Shown here: positions 25,325 through 35,460 of the stretch, piece by piece
Numbering within the stretch: position 1 is the stretch's first letter
Layout: every line of letters starts with the position of its first letter
NCBI RefSeq assembly: GCF_002803065.1
Contig: NZ_NNBL01000012.1
Coordinates: 155,893-219,892, forward strand
DNA length: 64,000 bases
Direction: 5' to 3'
From: Streptomyces sp. CB01635
Lineage (GTDB): Bacteria > Actinomycetota > Actinomycetes > Streptomycetales > Streptomycetaceae
The notes under the pieces: model-generated
The model's input: the letters and a program-made list of their open reading frames with translations, nothing else
What the model was told of the DNA's origin: nothing
Databases searched by the model: none
Program-made: the position numbers and the translations under genes

Positions 25325-27088
25325 TCAGACCCAGGAGTCCAGCCACATCCGGGACTGCCAGGAGTGGAACGGGATCGCCTGGCCGGTGTAGATCGGCCAG
25401 AAGTAGACGAAGTTCCACACGATCAGCAGGACGAGCACGCCCGCGCCCGCCGCGCCCACGACTCTGCGCCGCTCCCCGGAGCCCGGTGGCCCGAGGATCG
25501 CGCCGACCAGCATCGCGACGGCGAGACAGAGGAAGGGCACGAAGACGACCGCGTAGAAGAAGAAGATCGTGCGTTCCTGGTAGTTGAACCAGGGCAGATA
25601 GCCCGCGGCGATGGCGCACGCGATGGCTCCCGCCCGCCAGTCGCGGCGGAAGAACCAGCGCCACAGCAGATACAGCACGGCGAACGCCGCGGCCCACCAC
25701 AGCAGCGGGGTGCCGAGCGCGAGGACCTCGCGGGCGCACTTGTCGCCCGCGCCGGCCGGGCAGCCGTCCTTGCCGGGCAGCGGGGACTCGTAGAAGTACG
25801 AGACCGGCCTGCCGTCGACGAGCCAGCTCCACGGGTTCGACTGGTAGATGTGCGGGGAGCTGAGCCCCACGTTGAACTTGTAGACCTCGTGCTCGTAGTG
25901 CCACAGGCTGCGCACCCAGTCGGGGAACAGCCAGGTCCAGGAGCCGCCCCGGCCGTCGGTCGCCGCCCAGTTGCGGAAGTAGCCGCCGGTCCCGTCGGCA
26001 GGAGAAAGGATCCAGCCGAGCCAGGACAGGACGTAGGTGCCGACCGCGACCGGCACCGTCGACAGGAACGCCCAGCCGAGGTCCCGCTTGAGCACGGTGA
26101 CGTACGGCCGGCCGGCCCCGGCGACGCGGCGCGCGCCGACGTCCCACAGGACCGTGAGGATGCCGAACGCGGCCACGTAGATGAAGCCGTTCCACTTCGT
26201 GCCCGCGGCGAGACCCAGGCACAGGCCGGCCAGCAGCCGCCACGGGCGCAGGCCCAGGCGCAGCGTCTCGGCGATGTGCGCGTCGGGGCGTGGCACGCCG
26301 TCCTCGCCCCTCGGGAGCGCGGCGGCGAGCTTCCCGCGCGCCTTGTCGCGGTCCACGACCAGGCAGCCGAACGCGGCAACGACGAAGAACACGAGGATCG
26401 AGTCGAGGAGCGCCGTGCGGCTCATGACGAACGCGAGGCCGTCCACGGCGAGCAGCAGACCGGCCAGGCAGCCGAGGAACGTCGAGCGGAACAGCCGCCG
26501 CCCGATGCGGCACACCAGCAGCACGCACAGCGTGCCGAGCACCGCCGTCATGAACCGCCAGCCGAACGGGTTGAATCCGAACAGCCACTCACCGATCCCG
26601 ATGACGTACTTGCCGACCGGCGGATGCACGACGTACGCGGCGTCGTGCGGGATCGGCACATGGCCGTCGGTCTTGAGGATCAGGTCGTTGGCGTTCTTGT
26701 CCCAGTTGACCTCGAAGCCGCGGTGGATCAGCGCCCACGCGTCCTTCGCGTAGTACGTCTCGTCGAATATCACGGCCTTCGGGCTGCCGAGATGCCAGAA
26801 CCGCATCAGGCCCGCGACCAGCGTCACGAGCAGCGGACCGAGCCAGCCCGACCAGCGCGTCATGCCCCGCGCGACCCCGTCGGAGAGGCCGAGCGTCGCC
26901 CACAGCCGCGACGACGGCGGCGCGTACGGCGGCACGAGCCGCGTGCCCACGTCGCCTCTGGGCCGCGCCACGTGACCGAACCGCCGCAGCCGGCGCTCCC
27001 ACGTCGACGGCTGCCGCCCCTCGCCGGGGCTTCGGCCCGGCGGGGCGCTGGTCGAGGGCGAGTGCGGCGAGGACGCAGTACTGGTCAC
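25325..27088 (-). CDS. pmt: Dolichyl-phosphate-mannose--protein mannosyltransferase (Pmt)
   Basis: A protein of about 587 residues of the PMT/GT39 family. It attaches mannose from polyprenyl-phosphate mannose to Ser/Thr of exported proteins, outside the membrane. Seen are the first loop with the acidic pair IFDETYYAKDAW, many hydrophobic helices, and the conserved C-terminal HSWQSRMWLDSWV. In Streptomyces, Pmt acts with polyprenyl phosphate mannose synthase and its products serve as phage phiC31 receptor. The start is set at GTG 27088 (MTSTASS), just inside the spacer to rsmI; the frame continues upstream to 27184 but would overlap rsmI. It is divergent from rsmI across 86 bp. Confidence 0.88.
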   Translation of the reverse strand: MTSTASSPHSPSTSAPPGRSPGEGRQPSTWERRLRRFGHVARPRGDVGTRLVPPYAPPSSRLWATLGLSDGVARGMTRWSGWLGPLLVTLVAGLMRFWHLGSPKAVIFDETYYAKDAWALIHRGFEVNWDKNANDLILKTDGHVPIPHDAAYVVHPPVGKYVIGIGEWLFGFNPFGWRFMTAVLGTLCVLLVCRIGRRLFRSTFLGCLAGLLLAVDGLAFVMSRTALLDSILVFFVVAAFGCLVVDRDKARGKLAAALPRGEDGVPRPDAHIAETLRLGLRPWRLLAGLCLGLAAGTKWNGFIYVAAFGILTVLWDVGARRVAGAGRPYVTVLKRDLGWAFLSTVPVAVGTYVLSWLGWILSPADGTGGYFRNWAATDGRGGSWTWLFPDWVRSLWHYEHEVYKFNVGLSSPHIYQSNPWSWLVDGRPVSYFYESPLPGKDGCPAGAGDKCAREVLALGTPLLWWAAAFAVLYLLWRWFFRRDWRAGAIACAIAAGYLPWFNYQERTIFFFYAVVFVPFLCLAVAMLVGAILGPPGSGERRRVVGAAGAGVLVLLIVWNFVYFWPIYTGQAIPFHSWQSRMWLDSWV

Positions 27089-27174
27089 CGCGCCATCGTA
27101 GGGAACGTCACTGTGCGAGTCCCGTGTGCGGCCCGACCGAGTCGGCCGGTCCCCGCCCCTGCGAGGATGGATCC

Positions 27175-28071
27175 GTGACATCAAGCCCAGAATCCCCCGG
27201 AACGCTCGTGCTCGCGGGCACGCCCATCGGAGACGTGTCGGACGCGCCGCCCCGGCTCAGCAAGGAGCTGGCCGGCGCCGACGTCATCGCCGCCGAGGAC
27301 ACCCGCAGGCTGCGGCGCCTGACGCAGGCGCTCGGGGTGACCCCGGGCGGGCGCGTCGTGTCGTACTTCGAGGGGAACGAGTCCGCCCGCACGCCCGAGC
27401 TGGTCGAGGCGCTCGCGGGCGGGGCCCGGGTGCTGCTCGTGACCGACGCGGGGATGCCGTCCGTGTCCGACCCCGGGTACCGGCTCGTCGCCGCCGCCGT
27501 CGAGCGGGACATCAAGGTCACCGCCGTGCCCGGTCCGTCCGCCGTGCTGACCGCGCTCGCGCTGTCCGGGCTGCCCGTCGACCGGTTCTGCTTCGAGGGC
27601 TTCCTGCCCCGCAAGGCAGGCGAGCGCATGGGCCGGCTCAAGGAAGTGGCGGAGGAACGCCGCACTCTCGTCTATTTCGAGGCCCCGCACCGCCTCGACG
27701 ACACCCTTGCCGCGATGGCGGAGGCATTCGGCGCCGACCGCAGGGCGGCCGTGTGCCGCGAGCTCACCAAGACGTACGAGGAAGTGAAGCGGGGCCCGCT
27801 CGGGGAACTCGCGAAATGGGCCGCTGAAGGCGTACGCGGCGAAATCACCGTCGTCGTCGAGGGCGCCCCGGAGAAGGGCGCGGAGTCACTGGACGCCTCC
27901 GAGCTGGTGCGCAGGGTGCAGGTGCGCGAGGAGGCGGGGGAGCGGCGCAAGGAAGCAATCGCCGCGGTGGCCGCCGAAGCGGGGCTACCCAAGCGCGAGG
28001 TCTTCGATGCCGTGGTGGCGGCAAAGAATGCCGCTCGGGGCGCCCCATCGGAGGGCAAAGGACTATCGTGA
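27175..28071 (+). CDS. rsmI: 16S rRNA (cytidine-1402-2'-O)-methyltransferase
   Basis: A 298-residue SAM-dependent tetrapyrrole-methylase-fold enzyme that methylates the ribose of C1402 in 16S rRNA. Family motifs are LVLAGTPIGDVSDAPPR, VIAAEDTRRLRRL, LLVTDAGMPSVSDPGYRLV, VPGPSAVLTALALSGLP, FCFEGFLPRK and CRELTKTYEEV. GTG 27175 is the start that fits homologues; the open frame goes back to 27124. The C-terminal tail (AAVAAEAGLPKREVFDAV) is the usual small helical domain. Confidence 0.93.
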   Translation: MTSSPESPGTLVLAGTPIGDVSDAPPRLSKELAGADVIAAEDTRRLRRLTQALGVTPGGRVVSYFEGNESARTPELVEALAGGARVLLVTDAGMPSVSDPGYRLVAAAVERDIKVTAVPGPSAVLTALALSGLPVDRFCFEGFLPRKAGERMGRLKEVAEERRTLVYFEAPHRLDDTLAAMAEAFGADRRAAVCRELTKTYEEVKRGPLGELAKWAAEGVRGEITVVVEGAPEKGAESLDASELVRRVQVREEAGERRKEAIAAVAAEAGLPKREVFDAVVAAKNAARGAPSEGKGLS

Positions 28072-28265
28072 AAAGCAAAGCGCAGGCCGAGCATCGGGCC
28101 TCTTCCGATAAGGAAAGGCCAAATCGGATCCAATAGTCGACAGGCCTGATGCGATCGCGCCGGGAGAAGCGTCCACTGGTTGAAGGGACGCACCCGTCCC
28201 TCGCTTCAGGGTGGATGTAATGCCCCGCCCTGAGGTGCCTTGTCCAGCGGACAAGAGGAGCAGGC
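28072..28265 (+). other. Spacer with three hairpins before the zinc-ribbon gene
   Basis: This 194-bp spacer holds a GGCCT-C-TTCC / GGAA-AGGCC hairpin just after rsmI, which may end its transcript. A GGGACG-CACC-CGTCCC hairpin follows at 28185-28200, and a perfect CTTGTCC-AGC-GGACAAG hairpin at 28239-28255 directly touches the GAGGAG ribosome site of the next gene. The last could limit ribosome access or be an operator. No ORF is seen. Confidence 0.5.
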
Positions 28266-28703
28266 ATGAGTGAGATCGCAGGCGCCGTACCGACCCCGAC
28301 CGGTGCTGCCGCACCCCAGATACCCAACCGGAGCGCGGCCACAGCCATCGCCCACGAGTCGTACGCCTTCGCCTGCATGCGGTGCGGTCACGGCTGGGAA
28401 CAGAGTTACGAGATCGAGCACCACATCGACGGCGACGGCGCTGAGTTCGTGATGTACGTGGTGGGCGGCGAGCGGGTCCCGTCGCCGCTGACCCGGCCCA
28501 CGTGCCTCAACTGCGGCGGCCATGTCGTACGGATCATGAGGGCGGGGCGGGTCTCGTCGATCCTCGGCATGATGCACCGCGAGGAGGCGGAGCCCGCGCG
28601 ACGGCACGAGACCGGCGCGGAGGCGGGGGAGCACCCCGCGAAGGACCACCACTGGCACCTCTCCGACCTGCTGCATCCCTTCCAGAACCGCAAAACAGAC
28701 TGA
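28266..28703 (+). CDS. Hypothetical zinc-ribbon protein
   Basis: A 145-residue protein of unknown function. Two CxxC knuckles 54 residues apart, CMRCGHGWEQSYEIEHHID and CLNCGGHVV, can hold one Zn2+ in a ribbon fold; between them is the strand segment FVMYVVGGERVPSPLTRPT. The N-terminal 25 residues are Ala/Pro-rich and the C-terminus is charged and His-rich (EHPAKDHHWHL). It begins at ATG 28266 after GAGGAG. Nothing in the neighbours gives a role; similar short proteins are found in this position in other Streptomyces as far as I recall. Confidence 0.75.
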   Translation: MSEIAGAVPTPTGAAAPQIPNRSAATAIAHESYAFACMRCGHGWEQSYEIEHHIDGDGAEFVMYVVGGERVPSPLTRPTCLNCGGHVVRIMRAGRVSSILGMMHREEAEPARRHETGAEAGEHPAKDHHWHLSDLLHPFQNRKTD

Positions 28704-28767
28704 GCGCCGACCGAGCGGCAACCGCACCCCGACGACCCCGGTGACCCCGGCTTCGTAAAATCGGGGC

Positions 28768-29649
28768 ATGAGCTCTGACCGTTCGAAGGACGTCACCCCG
28801 CCGCCGCTGCCCGCGCCCCTCGCGGTGCCGGTCGCCGACTCGCACACCCACCTCGACATGCAGTCGGGCACGGTGGAGGAGGGCCTCGCCAAGGCCGCGT
28901 CGGTGGGTGTGACGACCGTCGTCCAGGTCGGCTGCGACGTGAACGGGTCCCGCTGGGCCGCCGACACCGCGGCCGCGCACCCGAGCGTGCACGCCACCGT
29001 CGCCCTGCACCCGAACGAAGCGCCCCGTATCGTCCTCGGCGACCCCGACGGCTGGTCGCGGCAGGGGGAGCGGCCGGCCGGCGGCGACGCGGCCCTCGAC
29101 GAGGCGCTCGCGGAGATCGACCGGCTCGCGGCCCTCCCGCACGTCAAGGGCGTCGGCGAGACCGGACTCGACCACTTCCGTACGGGACCTGAAGGCATCG
29201 CCGCGCAGGAGCGCTCGTTCCGGGCCCACATCGAGATCGCCAAGCGGCACGGCAAGGCGCTCGTGATTCACGACCGCGACGCCCACGACGACGTGCTGCG
29301 GATCCTCAAGGAGGAGGGCGCTCCCGAGCGCACCGTCTTCCACTGCTACTCCGGAGACGCGGAGATGGCCCGGATCTGCGCGGAGAACGGCTACTTCATG
29401 TCGTTCGCCGGGAACATCACCTTCAAGAACGCGCAGCCCCTGCGCGACGCGCTCGCCGTCGCCCCGCGCGAACTCGTTCTGGTCGAGACCGACGCGCCCT
29501 TCCTGACCCCCGCGCCCTACCGCGGACGGCCTAATGCCCCGTATCTCATTCCGGTCACGCTGCGCGCGATGGCCGCGGTGAAGGGCCTCGACGAGGACAC
29601 CCTCGCAGCGGCCGTCTCCGCCAACACGGCCCGCGCCTTCGACTACTGA
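28768..29649 (+). CDS. tatD: TatD family metal-dependent hydrolase
   Basis: A 293-residue TIM-barrel hydrolase. Metal ligands are visible in order: SHTHLD near residue 28, GVGETGLDHF (Glu), VIHDRDAHDD (His), VFHCYSGD (His) and VLVETDAPFLTP (Asp). TatD enzymes act as Mg2+-dependent 3'-5' exonucleases and deoxyribonucleases in DNA repair or RNA turnover. The order rsmI - tatD - rpfB - rsmA - ispE resembles the metS/tatD/rpfB/ksgA/ispE block common in actinobacteria. The start ATG 28768 is preceded by GCTTCGTAAAATCGGGGC, a weak ribosome site. Confidence 0.9.
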   Translation: MSSDRSKDVTPPPLPAPLAVPVADSHTHLDMQSGTVEEGLAKAASVGVTTVVQVGCDVNGSRWAADTAAAHPSVHATVALHPNEAPRIVLGDPDGWSRQGERPAGGDAALDEALAEIDRLAALPHVKGVGETGLDHFRTGPEGIAAQERSFRAHIEIAKRHGKALVIHDRDAHDDVLRILKEEGAPERTVFHCYSGDAEMARICAENGYFMSFAGNITFKNAQPLRDALAVAPRELVLVETDAPFLTPAPYRGRPNAPYLIPVTLRAMAAVKGLDEDTLAAAVSANTARAFDY

Positions 29650-29722
29650 ACGACCACGCTCCCGGGACGGCGCCCGGCGGGTGAGGCCGGCAACGAGGCG
29701 CGACACAGCGTAGTCGTGATGC

Positions 29723-29751
29723 TTTGGAGAGTGACGATGCTCCGCTAGGTT
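29723..29751 (+). promoter_or_regulatory. Possible rpfB promoter
   Basis: TTTGGA (29723-29728) and TAGGTT (29746-29751) are separated by 17 bp. TAGGTT is a common -10 form in Streptomyces. Transcription would start near 29758, 25 bp before the GTG start. Confidence 0.4.
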
Positions 29752-29783
29752 CTCCTCGCCGATCCGGACCCAGGAGCGTCGTC

Positions 29784-31112
29784 GTGAGCAATTCGCCGTA
29801 CGGGACGTATGAGCCGCAGGAAACGCTCGACGCGCTCGGGACATACGACCCACCGCCCGGCCCGCAGCCCTACGGGGGCACCTACCGCCCCGGCTACGAG
29901 TCGATGGAGACCCAGCCGGCCTGGCAGGTGCCCGAAGCGCTGCTGCCGCGCCAGTCCGCCCCGGCCGCGGGGCGCGCCGAGGCCCGCAGGGCGGCCCGGC
30001 GCAGGAAACGGCCCGAGCGCCCCGAGACCCTCAGACGCCTGCTTCCGCAGGCCCTCGTCGTCGTGTTCCTGGCCGGCGGCACCACCGCGTTCGTCGCCGC
30101 CGACAAGGCGGTCCAGCTCAGCGTCGAAGGCAGGCCGCGCACCCTGCACACCTTCGCGGACGACGTCGGCGAGCTGCTCGCCGACGAGGGGGTCGACGTC
30201 GGCCCGCACGACGTCGTCGCGCCCGCCCCCGGCACCGCCCTGGCCAGCGGGGACGAGGTCACCGTGCGCTACGGCAGGCTCGTCCACCTCACCATTGACG
30301 GGCAGCGCCGCCAGGTGTGGACCACCGCGGGCACCGTCGACGGCGCGCTGCACCAGCTGGGCGTGCGCGCCGAGGGCGCCTACGTCTCCGCGTCCCGCTC
30401 CCGCCGCATCGCCCGCGACGGCCTCGAGTTCGACGTCCGCACGGAACGCAGCGTCATGGTCATGGCCGACGGGCGCGAGCGCACCATCCGTACCAACGCC
30501 GCCACCGTCCGGGACGCCGTGGACGAGGCGGGCATCTCGCTGCACGGCCAGGACACCACGTCCGTGCCGCAGGACAGCTTCCCGCGCGACGGGCAGACGA
30601 TCACCGTCATGCGGATCAAGGGCAGCAAGGAGGTGCGCGAGGAAGTCATCGAGTACGCCGTGGAGCGCACCCAGGACCCGACGCTGTTCCGCGGCACCGA
30701 GGTCGTCGAACGGGCGGGCCGCCAGGGCGCCCGCCGTGTCACCTACGCCCTGCGCACCGTCAACGGCGTCAAGCAGAAGCCGCGCCGCATGAGCGCCGAG
30801 GTCGTGCGCGAGCCGCGCAGCCAGGTCGTGAAGGTCGGCACCAAGCCGCTGCCGCCCTCCGTCGCAGGCGCCGACGGCCTGAACTGGAGCGAGCTCGCCC
30901 GGTGCGAGTCCGGCGGGCGCCCCTCCGCGACCGACGCCACCGGCACCTACGGCGGCCTCTACCAGTTCGACGTACAGACCTGGCGCAGCCTGGGCGGCGG
31001 CGGCCGGCCCCAGGACGCGTCCGCCTCCGAGCAGACGTACCGGGCGAAGAAGCTCTACGTGCGGCGCGGGGCGAGCCCCTGGCCGCACTGCGGGGGCCGC
31101 CTGCACGGGTAG
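29784..31112 (+). CDS. rpfB: Resuscitation-promoting factor RpfB
   Basis: A 442-residue cell-wall lytic protein. Domains in order: Pro/Tyr-rich cytosolic N-terminus, a basic patch and one transmembrane helix (88-107), three DUF348 repeats (about 110-150, 166-207, 222-263), a G5 domain (about 278-352) and a C-terminal Rpf transglycosylase domain (about 362-436). The last holds the catalytic Glu375 in ARCESGGR, the disulfide-forming Cys374/Cys436 pair, and GTYGGLYQFDVQTWRSLGG. Rpf enzymes cut peptidoglycan and help spore germination. GTG 29784 follows AGGAG at good spacing; the upstream ATG 29724 would add 20 residues without support. Adjacent rsmA and ispE are in the same direction. Confidence 0.92.
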   Translation: MSNSPYGTYEPQETLDALGTYDPPPGPQPYGGTYRPGYESMETQPAWQVPEALLPRQSAPAAGRAEARRAARRRKRPERPETLRRLLPQALVVVFLAGGTTAFVAADKAVQLSVEGRPRTLHTFADDVGELLADEGVDVGPHDVVAPAPGTALASGDEVTVRYGRLVHLTIDGQRRQVWTTAGTVDGALHQLGVRAEGAYVSASRSRRIARDGLEFDVRTERSVMVMADGRERTIRTNAATVRDAVDEAGISLHGQDTTSVPQDSFPRDGQTITVMRIKGSKEVREEVIEYAVERTQDPTLFRGTEVVERAGRQGARRVTYALRTVNGVKQKPRRMSAEVVREPRSQVVKVGTKPLPPSVAGADGLNWSELARCESGGRPSATDATGTYGGLYQFDVQTWRSLGGGGRPQDASASEQTYRAKKLYVRRGASPWPHCGGRLHG

Positions 31113-31164
31113 GGCTCCCGCAGTGCGGTCGGGACCCGGTCGTGGCGCCCCGTACCCTGAGACC

Positions 31165-32028
31165 GTGAGCACCACTGACCCCCAGGGCCCCCTGCTTGGC
31201 CCCGCCGACATCCGCGAACTGGCGGCAGCCCTGGGCGTGCGGCCCACGAAACAGCGCGGCCAGAACTTCGTCATCGACGCCAACACGGTCCGCCGCATCG
31301 TCCGCACCGCGCAGGTCACCCCCGAGGACAACGTCGTCGAGGTCGGCCCCGGCCTCGGCTCGCTGACCCTGGCGCTCCTGGAGGCGGCGGCCCACGTCAC
31401 CGCCGTCGAGATCGACGACGTGCTCGCCGCCGCGCTGCCCGCGACGATCGAGGCCCGCCTCCCGCAGAAGAAGGACGCCTTCGCGCTCGTCCACTCCGAC
31501 GCGATGCAGGTACGCGAACTGCCGGGCCCCGCGCCCACGGCGCTCGTCGCGAACCTGCCGTACAACGTCGCCGTGCCGGTCCTGCTCCACATGCTCGACA
31601 CCTTCCCCACCATCGAGCGCACGCTCGTCATGGTGCAGGCCGAGGTCGCCGACCGCCTCGCGGCCGCCCCCGGCTCGAAGGTCTACGGCGTCCCGTCGGT
31701 CAAGGCCAACTGGTACGCGGACGTGAAGCGCGCCGGCTCCATCGGGCGGAACGTCTTCTGGCCCGCGCCGAACGTCGACAGTGGCCTCGTCGCCCTGGTC
31801 AAGCGCGCCGAACCCGTGGCGACCACCGCCTCCAAGCGCGAGGTCTTCGCCGTGGTCGACGCGGCCTTCGCCCAGCGCCGCAAGACCCTGCGCGCCGCCC
31901 TGTCCGGCTGGGCCGGATCGGCCGCCGCCGCCGAGGCCGCCCTGGTCGCGGCCGGTGTCTCCCCGCAGGCGCGCGGCGAGGCCATCACGGTCGAGGAGTT
32001 CGCAAGGATCGCGGAGAACAAGCAGTGA
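31165..32028 (+). CDS. rsmA: 16S rRNA (adenine-1518/1519-N6,N6)-dimethyltransferase
   Basis: A 287-residue KsgA/RsmA enzyme that dimethylates A1518 and A1519 of 16S rRNA during small-subunit assembly. Motifs: KQRGQNFVIDANTVRRIV, the SAM site VVEVGPGLGSLTLAL, VTAVEIDDVL and the catalytic NLPYNVAVP. The C-terminal RRKTLRAALSGW region binds RNA. GTG 31165 fits the family start; the upstream frame to 31123 is not conserved. It overlaps ispE by GTGA, so the two genes are co-translated. Confidence 0.93.
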   Translation: MSTTDPQGPLLGPADIRELAAALGVRPTKQRGQNFVIDANTVRRIVRTAQVTPEDNVVEVGPGLGSLTLALLEAAAHVTAVEIDDVLAAALPATIEARLPQKKDAFALVHSDAMQVRELPGPAPTALVANLPYNVAVPVLLHMLDTFPTIERTLVMVQAEVADRLAAAPGSKVYGVPSVKANWYADVKRAGSIGRNVFWPAPNVDSGLVALVKRAEPVATTASKREVFAVVDAAFAQRRKTLRAALSGWAGSAAAAEAALVAAGVSPQARGEAITVEEFARIAENKQ

Positions 32029-32924
32029 GCGTGACCGTACGGGTCCCCGCCAAGGTCAACGTCCAGCTCGCGGTGGGCGCCGCCCGCCCCGACGGCTTCC
32101 ACGACCTCGCCAACGTCTTCCTCGCCGTCGGCCTGCACGACGACGTCACGGCGACCGCGGCCGACGAACTGACCCTCACCTGCGAGGGCCCCGGCGCGGA
32201 CCAGGTCCCCCTCGACCGCACGAACCTCGCGGCCCGCGCCGCGATCGCGCTCGGTGAGCGGTACGGGATCGAGCCCCGCGTCCACCTCCACATCGACAAG
32301 GACATCCCCGTCGCCGGCGGCATGGCGGGCGGCTCCGCGGACGCGGCCGGCGCGCTCGTGGCCTGCGACGCGCTGTGGGGCACCGGCGCCACTCGGGACG
32401 AACTCCTGGAGATCTGCGCCGAGTTGGGCAGCGATGTGCCGTTCAGTCTGGTCGGCGGGGCGGCGCTCGGCACCGGACGCGGCGAGAAGCTTCAACTCCT
32501 GGACGTGGGCGGGAAGTTCTGGTGGGTGTTCGCGGCCGCCGACGGAGGGCTCTCGACGCCCGCCGTGTACGGCGAGTTCGACCGTCTCGCCGAAGGCCGC
32601 GCCGTCCCCGAGCCGGAGGCCTCGCCCGCGCTGCTCGACGCCCTGCGCTCCGGCGACGCGACGGCGCTGGCCGCGACGCTCACGAACGACCTCCAGCCCG
32701 CCGCGCTCTCCCTCTTCCCCGCGCTGAAGGACACCCTCCACGCGGGCACGGCGGCGGGCGCCCTCGCGGCGCTGGTCTCCGGCTCGGGCCCGACCACGGC
32801 GTACCTCTGCGCGGACGAGACGTCGGCGCACACGGTCGCCGCCGCCCTCACGGCGTCCGGCACCTGCCGCTCCGTACGGGTCACGACGTCACCGGCGCCG
32901 GGCGCGACGGTCGTCCGGGGCTGA
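32025..32924 (+). CDS. ispE: 4-diphosphocytidyl-2-C-methyl-D-erythritol kinase
   Basis: A 299-residue GHMP kinase, the fourth step of the MEP isoprenoid route: it phosphorylates the 2-hydroxyl of CDP-methylerythritol with ATP. Seen are VRVPAKVNVQLAVGAARPDG, the ATP-binding IPVAGGMAGGSADAAGAL (PxxGGhxGGSADAA) and the C-terminal ALVSGSGPTTAYLC. The start overlaps the rsmA stop (GTGA). A strong hairpin directly after its stop ends the operon. Confidence 0.93.
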   Translation: MSVTVRVPAKVNVQLAVGAARPDGFHDLANVFLAVGLHDDVTATAADELTLTCEGPGADQVPLDRTNLAARAAIALGERYGIEPRVHLHIDKDIPVAGGMAGGSADAAGALVACDALWGTGATRDELLEICAELGSDVPFSLVGGAALGTGRGEKLQLLDVGGKFWWVFAAADGGLSTPAVYGEFDRLAEGRAVPEPEASPALLDALRSGDATALAATLTNDLQPAALSLFPALKDTLHAGTAAGALAALVSGSGPTTAYLCADETSAHTVAAALTASGTCRSVRVTTSPAPGATVVRG

Positions 32925-32927
32925 CAC

Positions 32928-32966
32928 AGCGGGACGTACTCACGGGTAACTGAGTACGTCCGCGCT
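32928..32966 (+). terminator. Hairpin terminator after ispE
   Basis: The stem AGCG-GGACGTACTCA / TGAGTACGTCC-G-CGCT (15 bp, one bulged base) has loop CGGGTAAC and begins 4 bp after the ispE stop. There is no T tract. Confidence 0.65.
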
Positions 32967-33002
32967 GTCGGCCACCGCGGGTGCCGCGGCACCGTGGTCG
33001 CC

Positions 33003-33260
33003 ATGACCACCGACACCACGAGCGCCCGGCACCGGCGCCGCAGACGCCGCATCGGCAGCGCTGTCGTCCCGCTCGGCGCGCTCGCCCTCGTCGGGCTGCA
33101 CTCCGCGCTCGCCACCCGCGGCCACCTCCTGCCCCCGCCCGCCGGGGGCGGCTGGCAGGGCAGGGTCGTACGGCCGCGCGAGGTCGCCGCGGTCCTCAGC
33201 CGGGCCGGCGCAGGTCCCCGCAGCCGGGCCGCTCGGCGGCGCGCTGCACGAAGGCCCTGA
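33003..33260 (+). CDS. Doubtful small membrane protein, maybe frameshifted
   Basis: ATG 33003 opens an 85-codon frame beginning TTDTTSARHRRRRRR, then one hydrophobic helix IGSAVVPLGALALVGLHSA. Third-position GC is normal to about 33210, then falls (GCA, GGT, GCT, GCA, CGA, AGG), as if the frame were lost. In another plus frame, coding-like sequence continues to 33436 (CTKALNAAVANFPSWGVAWY and on), so the region may hold a gene of about 145 codons with a shift near 33210. A minus-strand candidate overlaps. I do not recognise a family. Confidence 0.3.
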   Translation: MTTDTTSARHRRRRRRIGSAVVPLGALALVGLHSALATRGHLLPPPAGGGWQGRVVRPREVAAVLSRAGAGPRSRAARRRAARRP

Positions 33261-33384
33261 ACGCGGCCGTCGCGAACTTCCCGTCGTGGGGCGTGGCGTG
33301 GTACGGCGCGACCGCGAACCGGGCGCCGCAGCACCCGCACCCCGTCCCCCGCTCCCTCGCCCCCGCCCGTGTCCGGGCCGTCAC
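33196..33384 (-). CDS. Doubtful small Cys-containing protein
   Basis: A 62-codon frame from GTG 33384 with almost only G/C at third positions, encoding GCGCCGARFAVAPYHATPHD then GKFATAAFRAFVQRAAERPG. Composition is protein-like, but the opposite strand shares the same GC-rich third positions in another frame, so strand cannot be settled. No ribosome site or known family is visible. Confidence 0.25.
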   Translation of the reverse strand: MTARTRAGARERGTGCGCCGARFAVAPYHATPHDGKFATAAFRAFVQRAAERPGCGDLRRPG

Positions 33385-33459
33385 AGCGAAGGCGCAGGCT
33401 GTCGGACCCCTCGCGGCGACTACGCTGGAAGACTGATCCATCCCCTTGTCAGGAGCGAA

Positions 33460-35280
<1,821 letters not shown>

Positions 35281-35302
35281 AGCTCCCGTAACAGACCCAT
35301 CA

Positions 35303-35343
35303 CGGGCCGGTGCTCCCTTGGGAACAGGGGAGCGACCGGCCCG
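35303..35343 (+). terminator. Terminator after the ABC-F gene
   Basis: CGGGCCGGT-GCTCCC pairs with GGGAGC-G-ACCGGCCCG (one bulge) around a TTGGGAACA loop, 22 bp after the ABC-F stop. Confidence 0.75.
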
Positions 35344-35460
35344 ATGTGCTACTGCACAGGGTGATAGAAAGGGCGCTCTGGGTTTGCCTGAGAACGACCA
35401 GAGAACGTCCTGAAATCGACCAGGCGAGCAGACACATCAGTGAAGACGGGGGGAGCGCTG

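Noticed and set aside
23611..27178. Long plus-strand frames (547 and 1123 codons) opposite the PBP and pmt genes
   Set aside because: Antisense frames with repeated VR/LR/DR patterns and no domain; the minus-strand genes are well supported.
29650..29783. c-di-AMP (ydaO) riboswitch before rpfB
   Set aside because: Some Streptomyces rpf genes have one, but the 134-bp gap lacks the conserved core and is too short.
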